A stretch of DNA of 64,000 bases from Lutimonas vermicola. GTDB lineage: Bacteria > Bacteroidota > Bacteroidia > Flavobacteriales > Flavobacteriaceae. The translations under genes were made by a program, and so were the position numbers. Below are positions 27,016-35,345 of this stretch, piece after piece. Numbering within the stretch: the first letter of the stretch is position 1; each line of letters starts with the position of its first letter. The stretch spans positions 310,001 through 374,000 of the forward strand of contig NZ_JBCDNA010000001.1 of NCBI RefSeq assembly GCF_038433205.1, in the 5' to 3' direction. The notes beneath the pieces were generated by a model that made no database searches, was not told the origin of the DNA, and was given only the letters and a program-made list of their open reading frames with translations.

Positions 27016-27435
27016 TTAATAAATCTCTCTTCCTGAAAAATGAAAGGATCCTTCTATTGAGGCATTTTCGTTGCTGTCCGATCCGTGAACTGCATTTTCA
27101 CTAATAGAAGTAGCGAATAATTTTCTGATGGTACCATCAGCTGCATCTTCCGGATTGGTTGCTCCTATAAGTGTTCTAAAATCTTCAACTGCATTTTCTT
27201 TTTCCAAGATGGCAGCCACAATGGGCCCTCTTGTCATATATTCAACCAAATCACCGAAAAAAGGTCTTTCTCTGTGGACCGCATAAAAAGTCTCAGCATC
27301 CCTCTTGCTCATCTGAGTCTGTTTCATTGCCACAATCTTGAATCCGGCCATATTGATCTTTTCTAATATTGCACCTGTATTTCCTTTTTCCAAAGAATCA
27401 GGTTTTAACATTGTAAATGTTCTATTTGTTACCAT
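27016..27435 (-). CDS. ndk: Nucleoside diphosphate kinase
   Basis: 139 residues. It transfers the gamma phosphate between nucleoside tri- and diphosphates through a phosphohistidine. The active-site H117 is in ENAVHGSDS; other motifs are FTMLKPDSLEKG, REREP-type HRERPFF and MTRGPIVAAIL. Compared with many family members it has a short insertion and lacks part of the Kpn loop spacing, typical of the Bacteroidota form. It is monocistronic, with promoter and terminator both visible. Confidence 0.97.
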   Translation of the reverse strand: MVTNRTFTMLKPDSLEKGNTGAILEKINMAGFKIVAMKQTQMSKRDAETFYAVHRERPFFGDLVEYMTRGPIVAAILEKENAVEDFRTLIGATNPEDAADGTIRKLFATSISENAVHGSDSNENASIEGSFHFSGREIY

Positions 27436-27459
27436 GTTGTTTTAATTTCAAATTTTGTG

Positions 27460-27492
27460 CAAAAGTACTTTATTAGACTCTTATTGACCAAA
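27460..27492 (-). promoter_or_regulatory. ndk promoter
   Basis: Minus-strand TTTG (27492-27489), 21-base spacer and TACTTTTG (27467-27460), 25 bases upstream of the ndk ATG. Confidence 0.65.
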
Positions 27493-27509
27493 GTATCAGC
27501 CTTCTTTTT

Positions 27510-28511
27510 TTAATATTTTTGTAATAGTTCTTTAAAAAGAAAATTATCTTCCCCTCGAATCTCCATTTTAACTGTATTTTCTTTTACATCAATTGTAAGC
27601 AGACCGAAGTTTTTTTCGGCTACAACATCGCCAATCCTATAGGTGTTTGGTTCTCCGCTAAAGGTGTCGTAGCTATGGGTCATACCGCTCGAAGTAAAAT
27701 CAACCAAGGGATAGTCCAGCCCCTGAATATCTATTTTAGAAATTTCAGCAATGTGTCTGTCGCCCGATAAAAATATTATACCTCTGGCCTTGCTTTTTAC
27801 GATCAGTTTTTTCATTTTTTCCACTTCTCCCGGCATGTTTCCCCAGCTTTCAAATCCGTGTTCATGTGATAAAAACTGAATGCTGCTTACGATGATGTTG
27901 AACTGAGCATCTGAAGTTGTAAGGATATCCTCCAGCCATTTCCATTGCGGCGCACCCAGCATAGTAGCATCTTGATTATGGGTAGGAATATACCTTTTCT
28001 CTCCAGTGGGATCTTTGGTTAAATCACTTCTGAAATAACGCGTATCCAGCACGATGATATTTACAGAGGCTCCTCCTTTCACATAAGTATACAATTCATA
28101 GATTCCCTTTTGGTTTCTTCTAGGATGATCTGGCTCTACATCAAAAAAATCGAGAAAAAGTTGCTGTGAACTATCTTTTTTAAGGTAGTTCGCACCTCCG
28201 TCATTAAGCCCGTAATCATGATCGTCCCAGGTTCCAATGACAGGTATCTTTTTTCTGAAGTTCAAATAAGCCAAATCATCTTTCATCCTTTTATAATTCT
28301 CTCTCATTAAAGCCATATTTTCGGTATCCGAGTAAATGATATCACCTCCCCAGATAAAGAGATCAGGGTCATGACTAAGAATGGGTGACCATAATTTATT
28401 GGGAATGTTCTGATTGTTACAGCTGGCGAATGAAATAACGAATGTTTCTTTTTTGGTGCAGGAACAAAGTACGGTTGTGAGAAACAGTAATTGTAAAAGA
28501 AAAATTTTCAT
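27510..28511 (-). CDS. PhoD-like alkaline phosphatase-family lipoprotein
   Basis: 333 residues from ATG 28511, chosen because it starts directly on a lipoprotein signal (MKIFLLQLLFLTTVLCSC, lipid-modified Cys about 16-18); an in-frame start 13 codons upstream would bury it. The metallophosphoesterase motifs are FASCNNQ, WGGDIIYSDT, GTWDDHDYGLNDGG and LSGDRHIAEI, in the PhoD order. It is likely a phosphomonoesterase or phosphodiesterase tethered to a membrane outside the cytoplasm. No phosphate-regulon neighbour is present. Confidence 0.88.
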   Translation of the reverse strand: MKIFLLQLLFLTTVLCSCTKKETFVISFASCNNQNIPNKLWSPILSHDPDLFIWGGDIIYSDTENMALMRENYKRMKDDLAYLNFRKKIPVIGTWDDHDYGLNDGGANYLKKDSSQQLFLDFFDVEPDHPRRNQKGIYELYTYVKGGASVNIIVLDTRYFRSDLTKDPTGEKRYIPTHNQDATMLGAPQWKWLEDILTTSDAQFNIIVSSIQFLSHEHGFESWGNMPGEVEKMKKLIVKSKARGIIFLSGDRHIAEISKIDIQGLDYPLVDFTSSGMTHSYDTFSGEPNTYRIGDVVAEKNFGLLTIDVKENTVKMEIRGEDNFLFKELLQKY

Positions 28512-28623
28512 AACCCTTAAGAGATTTGAAGGTATATTTACGGTAAACACAAAGTAATGAAAACTATCTTAAAGAATCTGAAATAAGAATGATAATATTA
28601 TTTTTATTGTATATTCGCAAACT

Positions 28624-29649
28624 ATGAATAAAGTAGATTTTCGACGACTACAAGAAGACCTTTCTGAACCTAAAAACATTGTCATTGTCACGCACAGGAA
28701 TCCTGATGGAGATGCATATGGCTCAAGTTTGGCGTTGTACTGGTTCCTAAAAAAACTAGGTCATGAGGTGGCTGTTGTGTCACCTAATGATTGTCCCGGA
28801 TTTTTGAAATGGATGCCCGGTGAAGATCGGATACATATATTCGAAGCTGATACCGAAAAAGGAATTGAAATTCTGCGAAAAGCTGCAATGGTTTTTACCC
28901 TTGATTTTAATGCATTTCATCGTTTGGGTGAAGTGATGGAACCCATCATGGAAGAAATTAAGCCTGTTTATGTCATGATTGACCATCATCAGCAACCTGA
29001 TGATTTTGCTGATTTTGCCTTTGTGGACCCTTCCATGAGCTCAACGAGTGAAATGGTCTATCGATTGATTGACCGTATGGGCAAGGCTGAATTGATAGAC
29101 AAAAATATAGCCAGTTGTTTATATGCAGGGATTTTGACAGATACAGGATCTTTTCGCTTTCCGGCAACTACGAGCGCAACGCACAGGGTTGTGGCAGACC
29201 TTTTGGAAAAGGGTGCCAACAATTCGGATATTTACAGTAAGATACACGATGTAAATACTTATAATCGAATGCAACTGCTGGGACGGGCTTTAGATAATAT
29301 GGTCGTTTTAGAAAGGTTTCATACCGCTTATATCACCTTGTCGCAGAACGAACTCAACCGCTATAAATTTCAGAGGGGAGATACAGAAGGTTTTGTCAAC
29401 TACGCGCTATCCCTTAAGAATGTTATGTTTGCAGCAATCTTTATAGAAGACAAAAAACAAAAAATCATCAAAATTTCCTTTAGATCGGTCGGTGGATTTT
29501 CTGTGAATGAATTTGCCCGTACATATTTTAACGGAGGTGGTCATATCAATGCAGCAGGAGGAAGAAGCGACCTTTCTTTAAAAGATACCGTTAAAAAGTT
29601 TGTGAATATCTTACCGGATTTGTCAAATGAATTAACCTTACCCTCATGA
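28624..29649 (+). CDS. nrnA: Bifunctional oligoribonuclease/PAP phosphatase, NrnA-like
   Basis: 341 residues. DHH domain with THRNPDGDAYGSSLALY, VFTLDFN, DHHQQPDDFA and a DHHA1 domain ending in GGGHINAAGGR. It degrades nano-RNA two to five nucleotides long and 3'-phosphoadenosine 5'-phosphate. The start overlaps nothing; a degenerate -7 (TATATTCG) lies just upstream. Its stop overlaps the gldI ATG by four bases (ATGA), and the nrnA-gldI pairing is typical of gliding Flavobacteriia. Confidence 0.92.
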   Translation: MNKVDFRRLQEDLSEPKNIVIVTHRNPDGDAYGSSLALYWFLKKLGHEVAVVSPNDCPGFLKWMPGEDRIHIFEADTEKGIEILRKAAMVFTLDFNAFHRLGEVMEPIMEEIKPVYVMIDHHQQPDDFADFAFVDPSMSSTSEMVYRLIDRMGKAELIDKNIASCLYAGILTDTGSFRFPATTSATHRVVADLLEKGANNSDIYSKIHDVNTYNRMQLLGRALDNMVVLERFHTAYITLSQNELNRYKFQRGDTEGFVNYALSLKNVMFAAIFIEDKKQKIIKISFRSVGGFSVNEFARTYFNGGGHINAAGGRSDLSLKDTVKKFVNILPDLSNELTLPS

Positions 29650-30197
29650 AGTACTTTTTAATCATCCTGATCGTTTTTACCGGTTTGCTGTCATGTGCCA
29701 AACCTGAAGCTCGAAAGCCAATTGTTCGAAAAACAAGTTCTTTTATGAGCGAATCCATTGAGCGGAACAAGTTGCTTAATAAAGCAGAAAATGCTATGAT
29801 TATGGCTAAAATGAAATCAGACAGTTTGCATCAATACCTGAATTCAGAGCATGGGTTCTGGTATTATTATGAAGTGTCTTTACCCACTGAAACCTATACT
29901 CCTAAAAGTGGAGATGAGGTGTTTTACAGTCATGAAATAAGAAGTCTTGATGACCTTGTCCTTTATGAAAAGGAAGCATTGGGAACCAAAAGTTATCTCG
30001 TTGATAAAGAGGAGTTGATATCAGGTCTTCAGGACGGTTTTAAATTAATGAAGGAAGGGGAGAAAGTTACTTTTTTATTTCCATCTCACAAAGCTTATGG
30101 CTATACCGGAAACGATAAAATTCAACCTAACCAACCCTTGATCTATTCAGTTCAATTATTAAAAATTAATAAATTAAGTGAAAATGAAAGTAATTAA
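29646..30197 (+). CDS. gldI: Gliding motility lipoprotein GldI (FKBP-type PPIase)
   Basis: 183 residues. Lipoprotein signal MKYFLIILIVFTGLLSC (C17), then a helical linker and an FKBP-type peptidyl-prolyl isomerase domain (about 70-178) with ISGLQDGFKLMKEGEKVTFLFPSHKAYGY and IQPNQPLIYSVQLLKI. GldI is required for gliding and T9SS function in Flavobacterium. The neighbour order nrnA-gldI-PPIase supports the name. It acts as a periplasmic or outer-membrane folding factor. Confidence 0.88.
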   Translation: MKYFLIILIVFTGLLSCAKPEARKPIVRKTSSFMSESIERNKLLNKAENAMIMAKMKSDSLHQYLNSEHGFWYYYEVSLPTETYTPKSGDEVFYSHEIRSLDDLVLYEKEALGTKSYLVDKEELISGLQDGFKLMKEGEKVTFLFPSHKAYGYTGNDKIQPNQPLIYSVQLLKINKLSENESN

Positions 30198-31287
30198 TCT
30201 AATCCTGCTCATCTTTTTGATAAATTTTGGTGCATGCAAAACGACTAAATATACCGATCTGGATGATGGAATTTATGCTGATCTCCAAACAGACAAGGGT
30301 GATATTTTGTTAAAACTGGAGTATGAAATTGTACCGATAACTGTTGCAAATTTTGTCTCACTTGCTGAAGGCACCAATCCCTATATGGATGAGAAATACA
30401 AAGGCAAAAGATTTTATGACGGCCTGAAGTTCCACAGGATCGTCAATGATTTTATGATTCAGGGGGGTGATCCAAGAGGGAATGGCTCAGGAGATCCTGG
30501 GTATAAATTTGAAGATGAATTTCCTATGGATGACAGCGGTAATTTAATATTGACGCATGATGGTCCGGGAATTTTGTCAATGGCCAATTCGGGTCCCGAC
30601 TCTAATGGATCACAGTTTTTTATAACGCATAAGGAAACAAAATTCCTTGACGGAAAACATTCGGTTTTTGGTTATGTTGTGCAAGGCCAGGAAGTAGTTG
30701 ATTCAATGGCCCAAAATGATCTGATCCAAAGGATTGAGATTATAAGAATTGGAAAAAAGGCCAAAGATTTTGATGCAGCAGCAGAGTTCACAAGTTATTT
30801 TGCAAAAATTGAGGAAAGGCAAAAATTGGTTGAAGAATTGAGAGAAAAGAAAAAGGAAGAACTGATTCAGTTTGTCATAAACAATGAAGCTGCCGCTCAA
30901 ATAATGCCTTCAGGTTTAAAAATATTAACCATTACTGAAGGTACTGGTGAGAAACCGGCACAGGGATCGAAGGTAGATGTATATTATGCCGGATATTTTA
31001 TGACTGGTGATTTGTTTGATTCCAATGTCAAAGAAATAGCAGAAGTTTATGGTAAATATGACAGAAGGAGGGACCAGATGAATGGTTACAGGCCTATCCC
31101 AATGGATTACAGCCCTGACGCCGCACTTATTCCCGGATTTAGAGAGGGCTTGCAGCAAATGAATTACGGAGACAAAGTTTTATTGATTATTCCTTCTCAT
31201 TTAGGATATGGTGAACAGGGAGCCAATGGGGTGATTCCACCAAATGCTGATCTTTTATTTCAGTTGGAGATTGTTGCAAAACCATAG
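30184..31287 (+). CDS. Lipoprotein cyclophilin-FKBP fusion peptidyl-prolyl isomerase
   Basis: 367 residues from ATG 30184 (a GTG two codons upstream is possible). Lipoprotein signal to C18 (FGAC). A cyclophilin domain covers about 28-195 (KFHRIVNDFMIQGGDP, FEDEFP, LSMANSGPDSNGSQFFIT). A charged coiled linker (about 205-235) joins an FKBP domain (about 240-366: GSKVDVYYAGYFMTGDLFDSN, LIPGFREGLQQMNYGDKVLLIIPSHLGYGE). Two different isomerase folds in one lipoprotein suit periplasmic folding of outer-membrane or T9SS cargo. It overlaps the gldI end by 14 bases. Confidence 0.92.
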   Translation: MKVINLILLIFLINFGACKTTKYTDLDDGIYADLQTDKGDILLKLEYEIVPITVANFVSLAEGTNPYMDEKYKGKRFYDGLKFHRIVNDFMIQGGDPRGNGSGDPGYKFEDEFPMDDSGNLILTHDGPGILSMANSGPDSNGSQFFITHKETKFLDGKHSVFGYVVQGQEVVDSMAQNDLIQRIEIIRIGKKAKDFDAAAEFTSYFAKIEERQKLVEELREKKKEELIQFVINNEAAAQIMPSGLKILTITEGTGEKPAQGSKVDVYYAGYFMTGDLFDSNVKEIAEVYGKYDRRRDQMNGYRPIPMDYSPDAALIPGFREGLQQMNYGDKVLLIIPSHLGYGEQGANGVIPPNADLLFQLEIVAKP

Positions 31288-31311
31288 ATCAGACAAAAAA
31301 TAATTCATATT

Positions 31312-31337
31312 AAAAGGGCCTTATGGCCCTTTTTTTA
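31312..31337 (+). terminator. Terminator of the nrnA-gldI-PPIase operon
   Basis: 9-bp stem AAAAGGGCC / GGCCCTTTT, four-base loop TTAT and a seven-T tail, 25 bases after the stop at 31287. Confidence 0.85.
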
Positions 31338-31401
31338 TTGAAAATTTTAACGGTTTGGTTTGCTGTGATTATTTATGCCGTAAATTTAAATAATTCAAAT
31401 C

Positions 31402-31427
31402 TGCAACACTTTGATTTTCGCGTCGTA
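31402..31427 (+). promoter_or_regulatory. Candidate ECF-type promoter before the sigma gene
   Basis: TGCAAC (31402-31407), exactly 16 bases, then CGTA (31424-31427). This resembles the AAC / CGT(A) pattern of promoters read by many ECF sigma factors, 26 bases before the sigma ATG. It suggests that the sigma factor drives its own operon; no good TAnnTTTG box is seen in this gap. Confidence 0.4.
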
Positions 31428-31452
31428 TTTAGAATGAAGAATAAAAAACCGG

Positions 31453-31998
31453 ATGGATAATAATTTTCAAATGCATTTGATCGAGAAATGCAAAAACAAT
31501 GATAGCCTGGCTCAGATGCAGCTTTATGACCTTTATTGTAAAGCAATGTTTAATACTGCCTATAATTTCATCAAAGATGATGACATTGCGCAGGATGTCA
31601 TGCAGGAAGCATTTATAAAAGCATTTCGAAAGATTGAAACCTATACAGGTGAGGCTACTTTCGGAGCCTGGTTAAAGAGAATTGTAATCAATCAATGCCT
31701 TGATTGGTTGAAGAAGAAGAAACTGGCAACAGTTGAATTGAATGAAGATGTGTCGTACCTCCCTAATGATGAGCCCTGGGAAGTCGATAATAAAATCAGT
31801 TTGGCAGTGATATATAAATGTATTGAATCACTGCCCCAAAAGTGTAAAAATGTGGTCAAACTCTACCTGCTTGAGGGCTACGATCATCAGGAGGTGGCCC
31901 AGATATTGGAGATTTCGGAAGTTGCATCAAGATCTCAATTGTCAAGAGGGAAAAGCAAATTAAAAGAACTGTTAATTCATGAAAATTATGAAAGTTGA
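31453..31998 (+). CDS. ECF-family RNA polymerase sigma factor
   Basis: 181 residues. Region 2 (about 20-90) has YCKAMFNTAYNFIKDDDIAQDVMQEAFIKAF and TYTGEATFGAWLKRIVINQCLDWLKKKK; region 4 (about 125-178) has IESLPQKCKNVVKLYLLEGYDHQEVAQILEISEVASRSQLSRGKSKLKELL. Regions 1.1 and 3 are absent, as in ECF factors. It is the first gene of a trio with a membrane protein (overlap 20 bases) that may be its anti-sigma partner and a surface protein. Confidence 0.92.
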   Translation: MDNNFQMHLIEKCKNNDSLAQMQLYDLYCKAMFNTAYNFIKDDDIAQDVMQEAFIKAFRKIETYTGEATFGAWLKRIVINQCLDWLKKKKLATVELNEDVSYLPNDEPWEVDNKISLAVIYKCIESLPQKCKNVVKLYLLEGYDHQEVAQILEISEVASRSQLSRGKSKLKELLIHENYES

Positions 31999-32533
31999 TA
32001 TTAAAGAAAAATTAAAAGAAGAAAAAGTGTTGAGAGAATTATCAAATAATCATCGTTCTATTTTTGAAAAGAAACTTCAAAAGGAGTTGCACAGATCTTC
32101 TGGGAGTATAAGAAAGTACTTCATGGTAGCAGCATCAGTAATTATATTGTTCGGTATGGGATACCTGTTTACTTTGACCCGGGTCGATTCAGAGGTTCCT
32201 GTTCAGGCCACAAGCTCAAAAGTATCATTGGAGGAGTTTTCACCTGAATTAAAGAAAATCGAAAATTACTACCTCACCGCCATTAATTTTGAACTTGCAA
32301 ATTTAAAGTTAACTGATGGAAACAAATTGATTCTCCAGGAATACTTCCGAAAGATGAATTCCCTGACAAATGAATACAAACTTCAAAGTGAACAATTGGA
32401 AATTGATAAAATTGATGAAGAACTTATTAATAACCTAATTGACAATTTACAAATGAGACTACAATTGATGATCGAGTTAAAAAAGGAATTAAAAAAATTA
32501 AAATCTAAAGAAAATGAAGCGAACACACTTTAA
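31979..32533 (+). CDS. Single-span membrane protein, putative anti-sigma partner
   Basis: 184 residues. A charged cytoplasmic N-terminus (about 1-43) with KEKLKEEKVLRELSNNHRSIFEKKL, one transmembrane helix (about 48-66), and an extracytoplasmic helical part of about 110 residues. It has no HxxxCxxC zinc anti-sigma motif, so the family is not clear. Overlap with the sigma gene (20 bases) and with the next gene (20 bases) shows tight coupling. Anti-sigma function is inferred from position and topology only. Confidence 0.6.
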   Translation: MKIMKVDIKEKLKEEKVLRELSNNHRSIFEKKLQKELHRSSGSIRKYFMVAASVIILFGMGYLFTLTRVDSEVPVQATSSKVSLEEFSPELKKIENYYLTAINFELANLKLTDGNKLILQEYFRKMNSLTNEYKLQSEQLEIDKIDEELINNLIDNLQMRLQLMIELKKELKKLKSKENEANTL

Positions 32534-33440
32534 ATTATTAGTCTTAAGTTTTTTATTGTCATTGAGTTGTTTTGCCCAGCAATTCACCAAACCCATACAG
32601 GAATTTAAGGTGGGCAGCAACACCACAATATCTATTGAAGCCTCTTATGCTGAAATTGAAATTATTGAATGGAACAAGAACAAAGTTGAAGTAGAAGGTA
32701 TCATGAGTATTCAGGGCTTACCTGAGGATGAGGCCGAGGATATTTTTAACAGCTGGGATATCTTGGCACAAGCTGATGCCGAGAAGATAACAATCAGGTC
32801 CAGTTCAAGTAATTTTGGCAATGAATATTTCTTTATCAACAGTGATAAGTATTTAGGAAATGTAGTTATCGATATCCCTGAAATGAGCGACAGGGTAATT
32901 GATATTATTGATTCGATTCACTTTGTACTACCTGAATTTGAAAATTTCCCTGATATTGATTTTAATTTCAATCAGAATTTTGAATTCGCAGGTGATTCCA
33001 TAGCCTTTGATTATGATGAGTTTCAAAAGAACAGTGAATATCTTGAGCAATGGCAGGAAGAGCACAAAGAGGAAATGAAAAGAATCAAAGAGGAGTTAAA
33101 GGAAAAACAGGCAAAGGTTGCTAAGAATCAAAAGGAAATTCAACGAGAGATTGCAAATAGTCAAAAAGAAATGCAAGAGGAGCTAAAAGAGATTCAAAAG
33201 GAAGCGGTTGAAGAAGCCTTGATACAAGCGCGGGAAGCTCAGCGTGAGGCTCAAAGAGAGGTCCGCAGGGAAAGGTCCAGAATGATCGAAGAAGGAGCCA
33301 AAGAAAGGGAGTATCAGGTTCAGCGGATAATAAGAGACAGGCAAAAGGTAAAGATCAAAAAAACGCTTCGCATCAAAGTTCCAAAGAATGCCAAATTGGA
33401 AATGGATGTCGATTATTGTAAAATCACTACTGTTAAATAG
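32514..33440 (+). CDS. Exported DUF4097-like protein with long charged coiled coil
   Basis: 308 residues. Signal peptide (cleavage near SCFAQ-Q23), then a beta-rich segment typical of DUF4097/adhesin-like proteins (TISIEASYAEIEIIEWNKNKVEVEGIM), then about 110 residues of highly charged E/K/Q coiled coil (about 180-275), then a return to beta pattern (RIKVPKNAKLEMDVDYCKITTVK) that stops abruptly. Relatives in the family usually continue into a longer beta-repeat region, so this copy may be shortened. A strong terminator follows after 20 bases. Function unknown. Confidence 0.6.
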   Translation: MKRTHFKLLVLSFLLSLSCFAQQFTKPIQEFKVGSNTTISIEASYAEIEIIEWNKNKVEVEGIMSIQGLPEDEAEDIFNSWDILAQADAEKITIRSSSSNFGNEYFFINSDKYLGNVVIDIPEMSDRVIDIIDSIHFVLPEFENFPDIDFNFNQNFEFAGDSIAFDYDEFQKNSEYLEQWQEEHKEEMKRIKEELKEKQAKVAKNQKEIQREIANSQKEMQEELKEIQKEAVEEALIQAREAQREAQREVRRERSRMIEEGAKEREYQVQRIIRDRQKVKIKKTLRIKVPKNAKLEMDVDYCKITTVK

Positions 33441-33460
33441 AGATTGCCATTCATAAAAGC

Positions 33461-33494
33461 AAACATCCGGAGCCAAAATCCGGATGTTTTTTTT
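33461..33494 (+). terminator. Terminator of the ECF sigma operon
   Basis: 11-bp stem AAACATCCGGA / TCCGGATGTTT, seven-base loop and a run of T to 33494. The cysS promoter begins inside the T run. Confidence 0.88.
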
Positions 33495-33526
33495 GTCTTT
33501 CCTTCTCGTAATAGTTCTTATATTTG
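33492..33526 (+). promoter_or_regulatory. cysS promoter
   Basis: TTTG at 33492-33495, 23-base spacer, TATATTTG at 33519-33526; transcription should start near 33532, 30 bases before the cysS ATG. Confidence 0.65.
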
Positions 33527-33561
33527 GAGACGCAAAAAGGCGTATAAACAAAAGACCAAAT

Positions 33562-35025
33562 ATGATGCAGAAGTTGATTTTATACAATTCACTTACAAAT
33601 AAAAAGGAGCTGTTTAAACCGGTTAAGGAAGGTTATGTAGGCATGTATGTATGCGGCCCTACAGTATATAGCAACGTGCATCTTGGAAATGTGCGGACCT
33701 TTATGTCTTTTGACATGATTTTCAGATATTTCCTTCATTTGGGTTACAAGGTACGTTATGTGAGAAACATAACCGATGCCGGGCACCTCACCGATGATTC
33801 TCAAGAGGATAAGATCTCAAAAAAGGCAAGACTGGAACAACTGGAACCGATGGAAATCGTACAAAAATACACAACCGATTTTCATCAAATTCTGGAAAAA
33901 TTCAATTTTCTTCCGCCGAGTATAGAGCCAACTGCCACGGGTCATATTATGGAGCAGATTGAAACCATTCAAACTATATTAAACAATGGCCTGGCCTATG
34001 AGGTAAATGGATCAGTGTACTTTGATGTGCTCAGATACAATGAAAAGGAGCATTACGGTATATTATCGAAAAGAAACATTGAAGATGCCATTGAGAATAC
34101 AAGGGTCCTTGACGGCCAGTCTGACAAGAAGAATCCTCAGGATTTTGCTTTGTGGAAAAAGGCAGAGCCTGAACATATTCAAAGGTGGAATTCTCCATGG
34201 GGAGAGGGGTTTCCGGGATGGCATCTGGAGTGTACAGTAATGAGCACGAAATACCTTGGCGAAGAGTTCGATATTCACGGAGGAGGAATGGACCTTAAAT
34301 TTCCACATCACGAGTGTGAAATTGCCCAGGCCCAGGCCTGTAACCATGTAAATCCGGTCAGGTACTGGCTTCACGGTAATATGCTCACCATGAATGGAAA
34401 AAAAATGGCAAAATCAACTGGGAACAATATCCTTCCGGAGGAGATCTTTACAGGTGAAAACGAGAATATATCCAAGGCTTTCGCACCCAGTGTGGCAAGA
34501 TTTTTTATGATGCAGGCGCATTACAGAAGCATACTTGATTTCTCTAATGACGCGATATTAGCTGCTGAAAAGGGTTTTAACCGGCTTATGGAAGCAGTTG
34601 ATTTGTCAAAAAAGCTTAAAGCCGGTGAAGAATCCACGCTAGATATAAGGTCATGGCAAGAGAAATGTTATGAAGCCATGAATGATGATTTTAATTCTCC
34701 TATTCTTATCGCTAACCTATTTGAGGCAGTCAGATGGATCAATTTGATCAATGATGGCAAAGAGTCTTTGGTTCAAAGTGATCTGGATCTCTTAAATTTA
34801 GCTTTAAATGATTTTGTTTTTGATATTTTGGGCTTGGAGAATTCCATGGATAAAAATGATGATTCACGCATAGTTGATGGTTTGGTCCACTTGTTGATTG
34901 AGATGAGAAAAGTGGCGAGAGCCAATAAAGACTGGGCCCTGTCTGATAAAATCAGGGATGAATTATTGGCCGTAGGCGTACAACTGAAAGATGGAAAAGA
35001 CGGTACGACTTATTCATTGATTTAA
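33562..35025 (+). CDS. cysS: Cysteinyl-tRNA synthetase
   Basis: 487 residues from the first of two adjacent Met codons at 33562. The open frame runs 26 codons further upstream, but that segment is hydrophobic, overlaps the promoter and is not part of the family. Motifs: YVCGPTVYSNVHLGNVRTF (Zn Cys and HIGH-like HLGN), HLECTVMSTKYLG and GGGMDLKFPHHECEIAQAQA (Zn-binding C/H/E), and KMSKS-like GKKMAKSTGN. It charges tRNA-Cys in the cytoplasm. It is followed by yidD and lgt on the same strand. Confidence 0.97.
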   Translation: MMQKLILYNSLTNKKELFKPVKEGYVGMYVCGPTVYSNVHLGNVRTFMSFDMIFRYFLHLGYKVRYVRNITDAGHLTDDSQEDKISKKARLEQLEPMEIVQKYTTDFHQILEKFNFLPPSIEPTATGHIMEQIETIQTILNNGLAYEVNGSVYFDVLRYNEKEHYGILSKRNIEDAIENTRVLDGQSDKKNPQDFALWKKAEPEHIQRWNSPWGEGFPGWHLECTVMSTKYLGEEFDIHGGGMDLKFPHHECEIAQAQACNHVNPVRYWLHGNMLTMNGKKMAKSTGNNILPEEIFTGENENISKAFAPSVARFFMMQAHYRSILDFSNDAILAAEKGFNRLMEAVDLSKKLKAGEESTLDIRSWQEKCYEAMNDDFNSPILIANLFEAVRWINLINDGKESLVQSDLDLLNLALNDFVFDILGLENSMDKNDDSRIVDGLVHLLIEMRKVARANKDWALSDKIRDELLAVGVQLKDGKDGTTYSLI

Positions 35026-35039
35026 CACGTGATAAACAT

Positions 35040-35288
35040 ATGATTAAAAGGATTTTGATATTTCCATTTCTATTATTAATCAGGTTCTATCAGATTGCTA
35101 TTTCTCCTTACACTCCTGCCAGTTGCAGGTATAGTCCAACTTGTTCACAATATGCTATTGAAGCCCTTAAGGTTCACGGCTTGTTCAGAGGTGGTTGGCT
35201 GGCCTTAAAAAGGATATTTTCATGCCATCCATGGGGTGGTAGCGGCTACGATCCTGTGCCCGAAAAAGAAGCTGATAATAAAAAGTAA
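35040..35288 (+). CDS. yidD: Membrane protein insertion efficiency factor YidD
   Basis: 82 residues. A hydrophobic N-terminal segment precedes the YidD signature: RFYQIAISPYTPASCRYSPTCSQYAIEAL and GGWLALKRIFSCHPWGGSGYDPVP with conserved Cys and Pro. It is an amphipathic, inner-membrane-associated helper of YidC-dependent insertion. It lies 14 bases after cysS. In many bacteria it sits in the rpmH-rnpA-yidC cluster; here it is not. Confidence 0.95.
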   Translation: MIKRILIFPFLLLIRFYQIAISPYTPASCRYSPTCSQYAIEALKVHGLFRGGWLALKRIFSCHPWGGSGYDPVPEKEADNKK

Positions 35289-35345
35289 GGAGGGGAGCAG
35301 ATATTAACATCTTTCAATTATATTTACGTCATAAAATAAAATTTC

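Noticed and set aside
33484..33561. N-terminal hydrophobic extension of CysS
   Set aside because: It overlaps the terminator tail and the promoter, is not part of the synthetase family and would be untranscribed in part.
33183..33587. 134-residue open frame antisense to the coiled-coil region
   Set aside because: It is the mirror of an E/K-rich repeat, has no promoter of its own and crosses a terminator and the cysS start.
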